From: Lindgomyces ingoldianus | Taxonomy: Eukaryota > Ascomycota > Dothideomycetes > Pleosporales > Lindgomycetaceae | DNA length: 64,000 nucleotides | Reading direction: 5' to 3' | NCBI RefSeq assembly: GCF_010093535.1 | Contig: NW_022985190.1 | Span: forward strand, 493,346-557,345 | In this document: positions 11,196 to 22,285 of the stretch, in pieces | Layout: each line of letters opens with the position of its first letter | Position numbering within the stretch: the first letter of the stretch is position 1 | The notes under the pieces: generated by a model | Told to the model about the DNA's origin: nothing | Seen by the model: the letters and a program-made list of their open reading frames with translations, nothing else | The model's database searches: none | Program-made: the position numbers and the translations under genes

Positions 11196-11425
11196 TAGCC
11201 CGGAATGGGACCGGTCAGACTTGCAACTCCGCGAGCCGTTTGGGCCCAATTTCAGACCCATTTCATGCTACTCAGGGATGAAATCAGGCACAATCAAAAG
11301 GAGCTCAGGGTTAAATCAGGCAGACTCACGCTGGCTCACGTGGGCTCAGGGCGAGCTCAGGAGTGCTCAGCCACAGCTCAAGCTGCTTACTCATAGCTCA
11401 CGTTATACCCCTGCGTAACTCATGT
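11196..11425 (+). repeat. GCTCA-rich interspersed repeat, copy 1
   Basis: This stretch shares long near-identical blocks with copies 2 and 3 at 12733-13032, for example CTCAGGGATGAAATCAGGCA and GCTCAGCCACAGCT. Inside each copy GCTCA/GAGCT motifs recur about every 10 bases. It ends in GTTTAAAAACGGAAGCAGA, matching the end of copy 3 (GTCTTAAAACAGAAATGAA). The LINE remnant starts immediately after it. Confidence 0.75.
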
Positions 11426-11439
11426 TTAAAAACGGAAGC

Positions 11440-12480
11440 AGATTTGATAGACTGTAGTTTTCACCGGAGAGTATGCCGCTATCAACAGCCATGTAGGTGC
11501 AGCCGCGATAGTATTAGACCAGACACAAGAGGACTGCAGCACAAGGAGAATAGAATACATAGGCAAATTAACCACAACAAATATATTTACAGCAGAGCTT
11601 AGAGGGATAGGAATAGCATTCCAGATAGCCCTAGATATACACGCGTCAACAAACACCCCCAGCAGCTGCATCGTCTTCACAGACAACCAGGCCGCCATCC
11701 AAGCAATAGCAGACCCTAAGACCTAGTCAGGACAAGGCATCCTAATTGCAACCATACAAGCGCTCAACAAGCTCTAATATTAAGGATAGAAGGTCCAGAT
11801 CTGATAGATCCCAGCACACAAGCACATAATTAGCAACAACTTTGCTGACCAAGCAGCCAAGAAGGCCACCAGCCAAAACCCAAGCCAGGAACCACCTATT
11901 AAGCCAGACTTACTCCAGATCCTGACAGCAACCATAAGACCAACCATCCAGCAAAAGATAAGAAAGGAATAGGAGACAACGTGGCAGGATGCCAAGCACA
12001 GCAGACTGCTGCACAGGCTAGGCGTAAAACCAGGCAAAGGAATCCTTAAATTGCACATTAGAACACCTAGAGCGGTCAGCTTAGTTATTACACAAATGCG
12101 CACAGGCAAGATTAGCCTGCGCGCCTACCTCCACACCATCAACAAAGCAGACACTAACAAATGCCAATGCAGACTTAGAAAACAGACAGTGCAGCACGTA
12201 ATCCTAAAATGCCAGAACTAGATAGAGGAGCAACAAGAGATGTAGGCAGGCAAGAAACTATGCAAAGACGTCAAAAAAGTTCTATGTAACCCGTTAATAG
12301 CAGTACAAGCAGCTAAGATAATGTTAAGGACAGGACTGCTCAGGCAATTCCAGGCAGTCGCGTCTACAGTACCATAATATGCAATAACATAGACAAGTGT
12401 ATATTATTAAATAGAGGGCAAGGAGGGCCAGGAAAGGCCTAACAAGTTTAGAGACGTAGAACAGTTATTAAAACTATAAG
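11440..12480 (+). mobile_element. decayed LINE (non-LTR retrotransposon) 3' part: RNase H and C-terminal zinc region
   Basis: In one frame, read through stops, the sequence gives an RNase H domain (AAIVLDQ, TAELRGIGIAFQIAL, then VFTDNQAAIQAI with its aspartate, and IPAHK...NNFADQAAKKAT), followed by the LINE C-terminal cysteine region (KCQCRLRKQTVQHVILKC). This order is typical of Tad-like fungal LINEs. The upstream endonuclease and reverse transcriptase are absent, so the copy is 5'-truncated. Stops sit at positions where Trp or Gln/Arg is expected (TAG for TGG in the IPAH and HVILKC regions), consistent with G-to-A mutation. The CA dinucleotides on this strand are largely intact. Confidence 0.75.
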
Positions 12481-12618
12481 CAGAGGCTTTAGCTTGTTAT
12501 TTAAAGGATAGACGTTACCTTAGGAAGAGGGAACAGTTTGGTCCTGAAAGTGGGAGGGACACCTCTATTTATAGTTGTACGCTGCATAGCCGCCGCTAGG
12601 GCGGCTGGGACAGCTATG

Positions 12619-12621
<3 letters not shown>

Positions 12622-12659
<38 letters not shown>
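12622..12659. repeat. (AATC)n microsatellite
   Basis: A near-perfect tetranucleotide run of AATC/CAAT units about 38 bases long, 140 bases beyond the recognisable LINE coding remnant. It may be the LINE 3' tail, since many non-LTR elements end in simple repeats. Confidence 0.85.
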
Positions 12660-12660
<1 letters not shown>

Positions 12661-12732
12661 AGTAGAGAAAAGCTCCGAGGAGAAGAAGAACGCTCCCAGG
12701 AGAAACGTCGACCATTCTTGGTCTCCAGCGAG

Positions 12733-13032
12733 CCTACCTGTGGCCCGATTCAGACCTTCATGCTGCTCAGGAATGGAATCGGGCACAGTCATGCTAGCTC
12801 ATGCTGACTCAGGGCGAGCTTAGGACAGCTCAAGCTGCTTAATCATGGTCCTCATCTCCCGACAAGCTAATTGGAGCCCAATTTCAGACTCTCCATGCTG
12901 CTCAGGGATGAAATCAGGCACGATCACACCGGCTCACGTAGGCTCAGGACGAGCTTATGAATGCTCAGCCACAGCTTGAGTTGCTTACTCACAGCTTACA
13001 TTACACCCTTGCGTAATTCACGTCTTAAAACA
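12733..13032 (+). repeat. GCTCA-rich interspersed repeat, copies 2 (12733-12850) and 3 (12868-13032), in tandem
   Basis: Two head-to-tail copies of the repeat seen at 11196-11425. Copy 2 is shorter and more diverged; copy 3 retains the full length, including the Cys-free tail that ends ACACCCTTGCGTAATTCACG (compare ACCCCTGCGTAACTCATG in copy 1). No open reading frame persists between copies, so this is a non-coding repeat family rather than a gene. Confidence 0.7.
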
Positions 13033-13302
13033 GAAATGAACATTGTGTGAGGGCAATTTGTCCCCATATATCTTTCGCTATGCCTTGCCAACATGTCCGA
13101 GTCTTGCCTCCGATTTGTGGGCACCCACTTTTAGCACTAACCAGCCGTCATGTCTCACACTGTGGCTGTGTGCCTTGCCAAGCACAGCGAGAGTCTCCGA
13201 GCTTTCGACTTTGGTTTCCGGTAGCCTTGTCCATGGATTTTTCTATAACACATTTTCGTGTTGCCGAATGCTTCTTCTAACTCCTTCAATCTCGCTACGA
13301 CA

Positions 13303-16300
13303 ATGCTCTCCCCCAAGAGACACTTGATCGAGGACTCTACCTGGAATGCAAGACCCACCAAACGCCAAGTTCCGCCTATCGCAGACGACGGAGACTCAAC
13401 CCAGTCCCCCCAATACCTATCTCAGGCGAACTTTAGCAGCGACCCATCACCCAGGCCTTCAGTTCAGGATGTGCCCTGGTCATTATCAGATTCTGACGGT
13501 TTGGAATCCTGCACACCATTTCCGAGCACCCCAGGGTTAGTTGGTGAAGTATGCTTTGGCATGGTAACACAACAGCTAGTGTCGTATTATAAGGCTGTCG
13601 CTAAGGATATATAGATTTGTTGTGTGAAAACTCAGTTCCTGGACGATCCAAGCATTGCGACTATTCATCCAGGGCTTCCAACGAGGCGTAGTACTGTACG
13701 ATTGGGCGATTTTGAGGCCTGTACGGGTGAGATTTTGTGTACGTTCGTACGACAGGGAGGAGGAGAGGTAGGTGTACGTATTGTAACTGTTACGGCTCAC
13801 GTGATCTGTACGAGTAGTACGATTTGATTAAAGTACGCCGTACTCTAGTTGAAACAGCTAAGACTATGGGTCTCTAGACACGCAAGATTAAGGTCTAATT
13901 AACTATAAAATAACTAGTTCTCCCTAGTAACAAGAGCAGATAGGACTAGATGAGGCCTGTAAGGCGGCAAGAGGCGTGGATAGATAACTCTGGAATAGAA
14001 AATGGTCTGTAATAGGCATTTTTGAGACATCCGTACTACGTACCGTACCTAGGGCATCATTAATCGTACGGTACGGCTCACGAACTCGGTACGTTCGTAC
14101 TGAACACGTGACCGTTACGGTTCACTTTGTACGGACCGTAGTACGGCCCGTTGGAAGCCCTGTATTCATCCCGATGCTGATAGCTCGATACGTAAATATT
14201 ATCAACTCCACATCGTGATGGAGCGGATTCACATGCTTCAAACCAGCGATGGCAAAGAGATTGCTATCCTTAACACTCAAGCATCAAAAGCTCTCCAGGA
14301 ATTGGACCATCGGGGTCTGGTAAGGTACAACGTATATGTGGCCGCAGATGAATGGGCAGCTAAGATTTGCTCGTTCATGACCTTGGGAAAATCCTCTTGT
14401 CTGGATATTGATATATATTTCTTCGGACCCTTCTCCAATAGCACGTGTGTTGGCAGGATACTCTCTGACACAGGCCACTTTCTCCAACCGCCGGATATTC
14501 TGGACAGCTCCATCCTGTATGATAATCCTCATGAAATCAGCTTTCCATCTATCGGCAGTTCTGGATCGCCTACGAGACTACCAAACTCCGAGTCTAGCTC
14601 CGTGAACAATCTGTCGGTTGACACGATAAATACCGTATTAGGCAATCTAGATCATACGGGCTGTCTAACTGTTTGGGATGTAGATATGAATGTCATCACG
14701 ACTGAATTAAAACTGTAAGTAAAAGAAAATGTGATGTTTATCAATGGTCTCTACTGACATGTATCCACTAAGGCACCAAAGAGAAGCGCTTGACTTCATC
14801 TCACAACGAGAAGCACCACATACGTCTGAGCCTTTCTCGTTGTTCAGACGATGTATCGACCCTCGGAATCGCACATAGTGCGTAAACCTCCTAATTGTAG
14901 TATATGGCTTCCCTTGTTAATAGTATTCACAGTTACGAACATTCTGTTGCTGGTTGCCGAAGACCAGAAAAACAACCCGAAGACTTTGGAGGGTTGATCG
15001 CCGACGAGATGGGCCTAGGTAAAACTCTAACAATGATCACTGCTATTGCGACAACAACAGAACAAGCACGTCAGTTTCAATATGGTAATTCTAGGGGCGT
15101 AGAAATGCTAGGCACGATGAAGAGGACACGGGCTACCCTTGTCATATGTCCCGCTGTCCGTAAGTGATTTGACCTGATCCTCGATTCCTTCTGATTTGTG
15201 TATTACTAGTGCTCATGGATGGCTGGCTGGAGGAAGTTTCCAAGTAAGTAGTACATTTATTTTCGGCCAGTATATATTGACTAGACTAGACATGTTGCTC
15301 CTGGGTTTCTTAAGTGCTCCAAATATCACGGCGCTTCTAAAGCCTCTGAGACGGAAATACTTGACTCAGATATAGTTTTGACGACATACGCTACTCTTAT
15401 AACAGATTCAAGTCGAAATAGCATCCTTCATAGAATTCATTGGTTTCGAATTATTATCGACGAAGGTTTGGACGTGATTCCTCTTCTCCCGGATTTCAGC
15501 TTACATATGTGTAGCTCACTCCATTCGGCATCAGCAGACTAAACAGTTCCGCGCCGTAGTGGCCCTTTCAGCCAAGTACCGGTGGTGTCTTACGGGAACA
15601 CCTATCCAGAATGAACTCAATGATTTAGGTGCCTTGGTCCGTTTCCTCCGTGTGCCGCATTTGGAGGGGTTATCCGACTTTTATAGCCATATTGCCGGAC
15701 CCGTCGAAAAGCGTAACGCGGAAGGGCTTCAGAGGCTGGGAAACCTTCTGCGGTGTATCTGCCTACGTCGCACAAAAGAATTACTAGGCCTTTCTGAGCC
15801 CAACTCGCGCGTGGAGCTGGTACAGCTAACTGAAGAGGAACAGGACCGGTATTGCTATATCGGAGAAGACCACCGACAAGCCATCGATCTAGCAATTGAG
15901 AGAGGAAATCTCTCAGATGCCTCTAGCGGTCTATTCCGTGCTATTTTACGACTTCGCCTCTTTTGCAACTCTGGTCTCTGTGTTGACTCAGACCTGATTG
16001 GTTCCAACAAAGATGAAAGTCTCTCACTGCTCGAACAGGGCGACCGAGCAGTGTGCTCGTACTGCTCATGTGATGTAAACTCGGTTGGTGATCGGGGACC
16101 AGCTGGCTTTGGCGCGATTTTAAGCTGCTCGCACCTTCTTTGCCCAGAGTGCGTAGGCCGCAGCGAGAAAATATCCCTAAGTCGAATTCGCTGTGTGGTA
16201 TGCAGCACAATCTCCTCGTGTCCCGAGCTTAGACAAGAGCAACCGTCAGTATGGGGCGAGTCCCCATTAAGGTTGAGAGGCTACTGCTCTAAGTTAGAAG

Positions 16301-16980
16301 CTCTTGTGCATAATGTCGTACAACACCGAGCAGACAAATGGTTCGTACATATCACTTCCTCCCCGCACTTTTTAATAGATACCTAATATATCCTTATCAG
16401 CATTATTTTCTCTTCATGGAAGAAGTCTATTAAACTTGCTGCGTCATATCTTGCAGCCCACAACGTTCCCGTCTGTGTCGTCGATGGCTCAATGACGCTT
16501 CCTGAACGTCGCTCCAAGATCCTGCAATTCCAGCAAGATTCCAGAGTTCCCGCGCTCCTCATGACACTTGGAACCGGAGCAGTTGGCTTGAACCTTACAG
16601 TGGCCAATCGCGTCCATATCCTTGAGCCGCAATGGAACCCTTTCATTGAGAAACAGGCAATTGGGCGAGTCATGAGGCTGGGCCAAAAAAAGGAAGTCAC
16701 AATCGTGCGATATGTAGTCGAGAATACCGTAGAGCAGGTATGTGTGTGAGATACCTTATGAAATAGCCAGATTTGCTTACTTTGCTCCGTATAGCATATC
16801 CAAACAAGGCAAGAAAAGAAGCTGTATCTTGCTCAACTTGGATGGGACTCGAGCAAGACGGAATCAGAAGATGATAAGTTTCGAAAAGTAATTGTAAGTT
16901 TAATAGTACTTCAAATCTCCATAAGCTAATAATTTTTCATCTTTAAGGACATGAAATTGTTACTATCGATACAGAAATAA
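13303..16980 (+). pseudogene. SNF2/RAD5-like helicase with RING finger, split by a MITE
   Basis: DNA-dependent ATPase of the SNF2 family, RAD5/HLTF-like order: N-terminal region, helicase N-lobe, RING, helicase C-lobe. Introns inferred: 13564-13635, 14715-14772, 14878-14932, 15160-15209, 15244-15289, 15466-15514, 16341-16400, 16738-16794, 16894-16947. Motifs: DEMGLGKT (I), LTTYATL, DEAH restored across intron 15466-15514, TGTPIQNEL (III), a C-x2-C...C-x-H-x2-C-x2-C RING around residues encoded at 16050-16210, IIFSSWKKS, GTGAVGLNLT (V), and QAIGRVMRLGQ (VI). Every intron restores frame. The coding exon after intron 1 is interrupted by the MITE at 13670-14162, which adds stops about 150 codons in. 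Unless the element is removed from RNA the protein is truncated before the ATPase. The helicase motifs themselves are undamaged, suggesting a recent insertion. Confidence 0.82.
13670..14162. mobile_element. hAT-type MITE (493 bp) inside the helicase exon
   Basis: Terminal inverted repeats CAGGGCTTCCAACG / CGTTGGAAGCCCTG are flanked by perfect 8-base duplications TATTCATC (13662-13669 and 14163-14170), the hAT hallmark. Deleting the element and one duplication joins an uninterrupted exon (Q-F-L-D-D-P...I-H-P-D-A-D). The first ~280 and last ~200 bases match the two ends of the 3.07-kb element at 18520-21591, so it is an internal-deletion derivative. It carries no coding capacity and would need transposase in trans. 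Confidence 0.92.
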
Positions 16981-18388
16981 CTTTACTTCTCTCGCTCCAA
17001 GGATCTATTGCCAAGCGTATCACCTAAACAGAATCCAACCTCCAATGATAGCCTTCGAAGAAAACCTGGCTAGTTTCTGCATGTAACTAGATAATGCATT
17101 GCTAAGGCTAGGCCACAAGCAATATGTACTATTAATTCACCAATACGCCTGGACGAAATCGAGATCGAGTAGTATTGCATCTACAGGACTAAGAGACCCG
17201 CAATCGTTGCTACAGCCTCCTACGCTACCCCTATTCACTTTTTCTGATGGTAATATACTATGGGAAGGGAAAGGAAAGAGTGAGCAGCTCAGACTTGGTC
17301 GCCTCCTAGAAGAGGCAGATCCCGAAAGGCGAATGCCGTTAACGCTGTGCTAGCGCATCCCTCAAGGATGACTCGGCACGGCCGTTTGGGAACGGTGCGA
17401 TTAGAGCCGGGTACGATCAATAGGAAATAGAGAAATAGTACGAGTTAGAGAATAGTACATAATTTCTTAACAGCGAATTGATACGAGCAAGGACATAGTA
17501 TGGGATGCAGCGAGCCTCGCAACAGTACGAACCTGGGACTGAATGTAAAAGCTGAGTTGTGATCTGGTGCAAGGTGTGGACTGGTACTAAATAAACTGTT
17601 TGTGGAACGGTACAAACAGGGGACTAGTATGCGAACCCTGGGCATGGGGTTGTTACGAACTGGAAGCATTTCGTAATAGTGTGTGCCATGTGAATCCTAA
17701 ACATGCCCCTTAGATCCTTCTGTTGCTCCAAAAATATGGGGTCGCAGTGCCAGTCGAATTTGTTACAAACCCCCGAAAAGGCTTCAAGACGCTCGACTAG
17801 GTTTTGTGCATTCACAATTATGAGCTGGAAACCGGGAAACCAAATTAGGCAGGCCTAGGTACGTTTAGAGAGTTAACCAAGAATAGTGTGAAAGGTAATA
17901 GCAGGAGCAAGCCCTTTCCTAAGATATTCCGCTGCAAAGAACACTTCTACAAGGTGTAGGATTGGTATGTGTTGGAAAATAGAAGGATTGACAGCAGAGC
18001 GAAGCAAAAGGACACTCTCTAAACTTCTGCAGTAGCTGTTTCTCCTATGCCCCTCCATATTAAGGCCTCAACTCTCCTCATAACTCGACTACCCCAAATC
18101 CGTAATGACGAGTGACAGTAAGAAATACTGCCCAATCCCTCATTACCCGCCGACTTCCAGCTCTAGTCCTTTGTCCGGCAACATCAGTAAGTGAGAGGAG
18201 GATCAACTTCAGGTAATCCGCCACCTGACGCGGAACACGACAGTTGGGGGCATGGGCCCAAGACGGGAGTTTGCAACCGTTTACACTTGTCCTTAATTCC
18301 AGCAAGAGGTTTTATTGTCAGACTCTTCCCTAGTTATGTTCCATGTTATCTGATAGCATGCTGTAAACGCCCGGATGTCTGACGCACG
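16981..18388. other. intergenic, no recognised gene
   Basis: About 1.4 kb of mixed composition. The longest frame (17099-17353 plus) has no recognisable family. Scattered GTACGA/GGTACGA motifs resemble hAT subterminal sequence, but no bounded element could be drawn. Confidence 0.4.
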
Positions 18389-18519
18389 CAGTGCTTCCAA
18401 CGAGGGTAGTACTGTACGATTGGGCGATTCTGATGCCTGTACGGGTGACTTTGTGTACGTTCGTACGTCACGGAAGATTAGAGGTAGGTGTATGTATAGG
18501 AACGGTTACGGCTCACGTG

Positions 18520-21500
18520 CAGGGCTTCCAACGAGGCGTAGTACTGTACGATTGGGCGATTTTGAGGCCTGTACGGGTGAGATTTTGGGTACGTTCGTAC
18601 AGCAGGGAGGAGGAGAGGTAGGTGTACGTATTGTAACTGTTACAGCTCACGTGATCTGTACAAGTAGTACAATTTAATTAAAGTACGCCGTACTCTAGTT
18701 AAAACAGCTAAGATTATAGGTCTTTAAAGACGCAAGATTAAGGTCTAATTAACTATAAGATAACTAATTCTTTCTAGTAATAAGAGCAGAGAGGTCTAAA
18801 AGCTTGCTACTTACTACCTTATGCTGTAGCTAGTTCTTCTAGAGTTAAATAGCCTTAATTATTGCACTTTTTAGTAAGCCTTAATTATTAGTTACTATAT
18901 AACTAGCTGCGCTAAAACACCTCTTACACTTATAACTAGTAGCTAGGATAGTAAGGAAATTAAGGGCAATCTTAAAGAGAATAGAATAGGCTGTTTTACC
19001 TCTAGTAAGCTACTATTATAGAGGTTCTCTGCGTAGTAAGGGGTAATCTTTATAGTAATTAGCTCTTATAAAGTTATAGTAAAGCTGCAGCTTATTTAAC
19101 GCCTTCTTACACTTATGTAAGCGCTAATTTGTTATAAAAGAGAGGTTAACAAAGAGGTAAGCCTTATAATTATTATTATAATAGTTGCCACCTAGCAGCT
19201 TACAACGCCTAGAAGATAATAGCTTATTCTTAACTTTATGCTTATTCTTAGCATTTAAATACTAGTTAAAGATTATCTTTATTAACCTAGTTACCTTATC
19301 TACCTAGCTCTTATAATGCTGCTAGTAATCTTAAAACTAAAGTAAGTGTAATTAAGAGTTAAGAATAGTAGCAACTATGTAGTACAAGACTAGTAAATTA
19401 AGGATTAGTTTACCCTAGTAAGTAGTAAGCTTTTAATAGCTAAACTTAATAGCATTTTTAAAGTATAAGTTGCTTAGCTTATTAGCAGTAATTACTTTTA
19501 TTTAATTAAGGTAAATTTAGAGGCACTAAAGCTTTGTTATAGTCCTCTATAGTAAGCTAGATAAGCCTTAGCCCTTAAGTCTTTTTATTATCTAATAAAA
19601 CTTTTCTAAAAAGTTCTTAAAGCGCTTAATCTTATTCTAATTATCTTTAGTAATAAGATCTACTAGGGCATTAAAGCTAGCTTATTAAGTCTTTTTATTA
19701 GCATTAAAAAAGCCTCTTTATTGCTGTTAGAAGTAACTAATAGCCTCTCTAAGCTTATAACAGTGTAATAGCATAAAGTAAACTAAGTGCTAGTGTACTC
19801 TGCTATTACGCACTAGATTAAGTGTGCTAAACTGCTAAATTAAGTCCTCCTCTGCAATATTAATTTAGAGAGTCTTAAAAAGCCTTATGCGCTTATGTAA
19901 TGCTAGCACGCTGTTTATAAAGTTATAGAGTTGTCTAACAACTCTACGCTTTCTATATAGCTTAAATTAATTACGTAGAGCAGCTTTAGCAAGCTTCTAC
20001 TTAAATTTTATAACACCTTTACTATATATAATAGCTTTAACAACTACCTAGATTATATAGGCAGCACAGCAGATTTAGTGCTGTCTATTAAGCTTATATA
20101 GCAGGTTAAGCTTCTTATTAAGGCTTTAGATAAGCTTATTGTTATTATTTAACACATTATCTTTAATAAAGCAGCTAAATTTTAACATAATATTATACTT
20201 ATTAATAACAGTAGCTATCTTAAAGGCTTACGCACTACTAGTATAGTTACTATATAAGTTTTTAAAGCTAATTAAAAGGTCTTACTAAGCGTGTAAGGCA
20301 TCTAGCTGTTGTTAGTTACAGAGTTCTTACAATAGTAGCCTGTGCGCGCATACTAATAAAGTAAGCTACTACTGCAAAGAAGAAAAGGTAGTTTCTAGAA
20401 CACTACATATCTACGCTTAGCATAATTTTTAACAGCATAGTAATTAGTATTATTTAAATCTCCTTCTTTTACTGCACAAGTGCAGCGTGGATATCCTTAG
20501 AGAGCGTAGTGGCAGAATGTAGTAAAGCAGCAAGAAGATTTATGTAATTCTAGCTAATAAAACTACAGGTTTTTAATAAAATAGCTTTTTTAAATAACTA
20601 ATCCTACACTATAACCTAGTTAACTAGGGCACTGCGCAGAGGACCCTCCTGCTATAGTGTATAAGATAACCCCTGCGATAAGCCTGCTGCTCCTCTAGCT
20701 GCCTCCTATAGGTGCTGCAGTAGCTGTACGCTATTAGGTAAGAGCTCTCTATTAACGTTAACTTTATACTCCCTTAGTAGGTGCTAAATAATATAGTTAT
20801 AGCTATCTACCACCTTTGCAGCACTTTAAAAGCTCTGCTTATAACACTAACAGCAGAGCTAGAGGCAGATTACCTTACTCTGCTCCTTTAAAAGTGTTAT
20901 ATCTGCGCTATAAGCCTACACCTTTAACAGCGTATAATTACTTTGCAAAGTAGTCTTATTCTTTACTTAGTAACCTAATTACGCTAAAGGCAACACCTAT
21001 TTTAAGTCTAATAGCTATATATTATTCTAATTAATTATAAACTTAACACTAGTGTTATAATTGTAGTCCTCTAGGAACTACTGCAATTAATCTTTAGCCA
21101 CAGACAGTGTACTATTGCGGGATAAAGTAGGAGACGTAGTGTAGAGGGCTTTTAACTTCTGCAGCCTATAAGACTGCGTAAAATAGATAACAGAGAGATC
21201 TAATTAACTAAATAAGGCCTATAAGGCAGCAAAACGCGTGAATAGATAACTCTACAATAGAAAATAGTCTGTAATAGGCATTTTTAAGACAATAGACTGC
21301 AGATAGATAGATTAAACCTCTTAGAAAAAGATTTAAGCGCCCTTATAAAACTTTTAGCTAATTAGAGCTCTAGAAGCTCTCCCTGCAAACCTCCTGCTTA
21401 CTAGAGTCCTCTTACTCCTCTAGAATTGCTATAAAAACTTCCTAAAAGGGTAATACAATCTGTACTACGTACTGTACCTAGGGCATTATTAACTGTACAG

Positions 21501-21591
21501 TGCGGCTCACGAACTCAGTACGTTCGTACTGAACACGTGACCGTTACGGTTCACTTTGTACAGACCGTAGTACGGCCCGTTGGAAGCCCTG
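18520..21591. mobile_element. 3.07-kb hAT transposon, nested, heavily mutated
   Basis: Inverted repeats CAGGGCTTCCAACG / CGTTGGAAGCCCTG with perfect 8-base duplications CTCACGTG at 18512-18519 and 21592-21599. The interior is extremely AT-rich and nearly free of TCA, CCA, TGA and TGG, while the outer ~130-150 bases keep them. The minus strand carries a decayed hAT transposase. It is the parent type of the MITE at 13670-14162. Confidence 0.92.
18950..20700 (-). pseudogene. hAT transposase remnant
   Basis: Read through many TAA and TAG codons, the minus strand gives hAT transposase blocks: a SNNNKLI...LNKKLNLLYKL segment followed by ICCAAYII-VVVKAII (family form: NxxRCxxHIxNLVVxA) around 20040-20150, then a QLYNFINSVLALHKRI segment, and a weak C-terminal dimerisation region ending near 18990. 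Stops fall where Gln, Arg and Trp are expected. It is not translatable. Boundaries are approximate. Confidence 0.7.
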
Positions 21592-22285
21592 CTCACGTGA
21601 TCTGTACAAGTAGCCCAAACCAATTAACCCACGCTGTACCTAGTTAAAACGGCGAAGACTATAGATCTCTAGAGAAGCTTGGTTAAGGAGAATATAGCTA
21701 CTAGATAACAATGTCTCTCTAGTAACATAAACGGAGAGGTTTAAAAGCTCACTATTTGTTACTTTTACAGTGCTTTAAAGCTTTTGTAAGGACAGCGCTC
21801 TGCATAACTCTGTTATTACAAATAATAACGTTATAAATGATTAACTAGGAGTTAATTTACGGGCAGAATAGTATATTTGCCTTGCAGCTATCCACGCACT
21901 TTAACTACGCCTTACAAGCCTTATCTAGTTAATTAGACACCTCTGTTGTCTATTTTGCACAGTACCTTACCTAAGCTACAGAAGTTGAGGGCCCTCTGCA
22001 CTACGTCTCTTGCCTTATCCTGCAATAGTACGTTGTCTATAGCGAAAGGCTAATTGCAGCAGGACAAGGTAATCCACCTCTATCTCTACTTAGCAGAACC
22101 CCCTCCTACTTTCTTAGAATCGCTATACAAACTTCCTAAAAAAGGAATGCAATCTGTACTACGTACTGTACCCAGGGTATTATTGAACGTGCGGCGCGGT
22201 TCACAAACTGGGTACGTTAGTACTGAACACGTGACCGGCACGGTTCACTTTGAGCGGACAGTAGTACGCCCCATTGGAAGCGCTG

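Larger units (their letters stand above)
18389..22285. mobile_element. outer hAT-family element, interrupted by a nested copy
   Basis: Left end CAGTGCTTCCAACG at 18389, right end CATTGGAAGCGCTG ending at 22285; these are diverged forms of the family inverted repeats. Without the nested element (18520-21591 plus one duplication) it is about 0.8 kb, a non-autonomous member. Flanking 8-mers are GACGCACG and GACCTAGG, only partly alike, so the duplication has decayed or the boundary is imperfect. Internal motifs (TAGTTAAAAC, CTCTAGAGA, AACGGAGAGG) parallel those of the nested copy. Confidence 0.7.

Noticed and set aside
12622..12659. Short tandem array considered as a CRISPR or telomere-like repeat
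   Set aside because: It is a plain AATC tetranucleotide microsatellite without spacers.
17099..17353. 84-residue frame downstream of the helicase
   Set aside because: No homology recognised, and it lies after the helicase stop in decayed sequence.
18680..21450. Very AT-rich stretch considered as mitochondrial or centromeric DNA
   Set aside because: It is bounded by transposon inverted repeats with an 8-base target duplication and contains a decayed hAT transposase.
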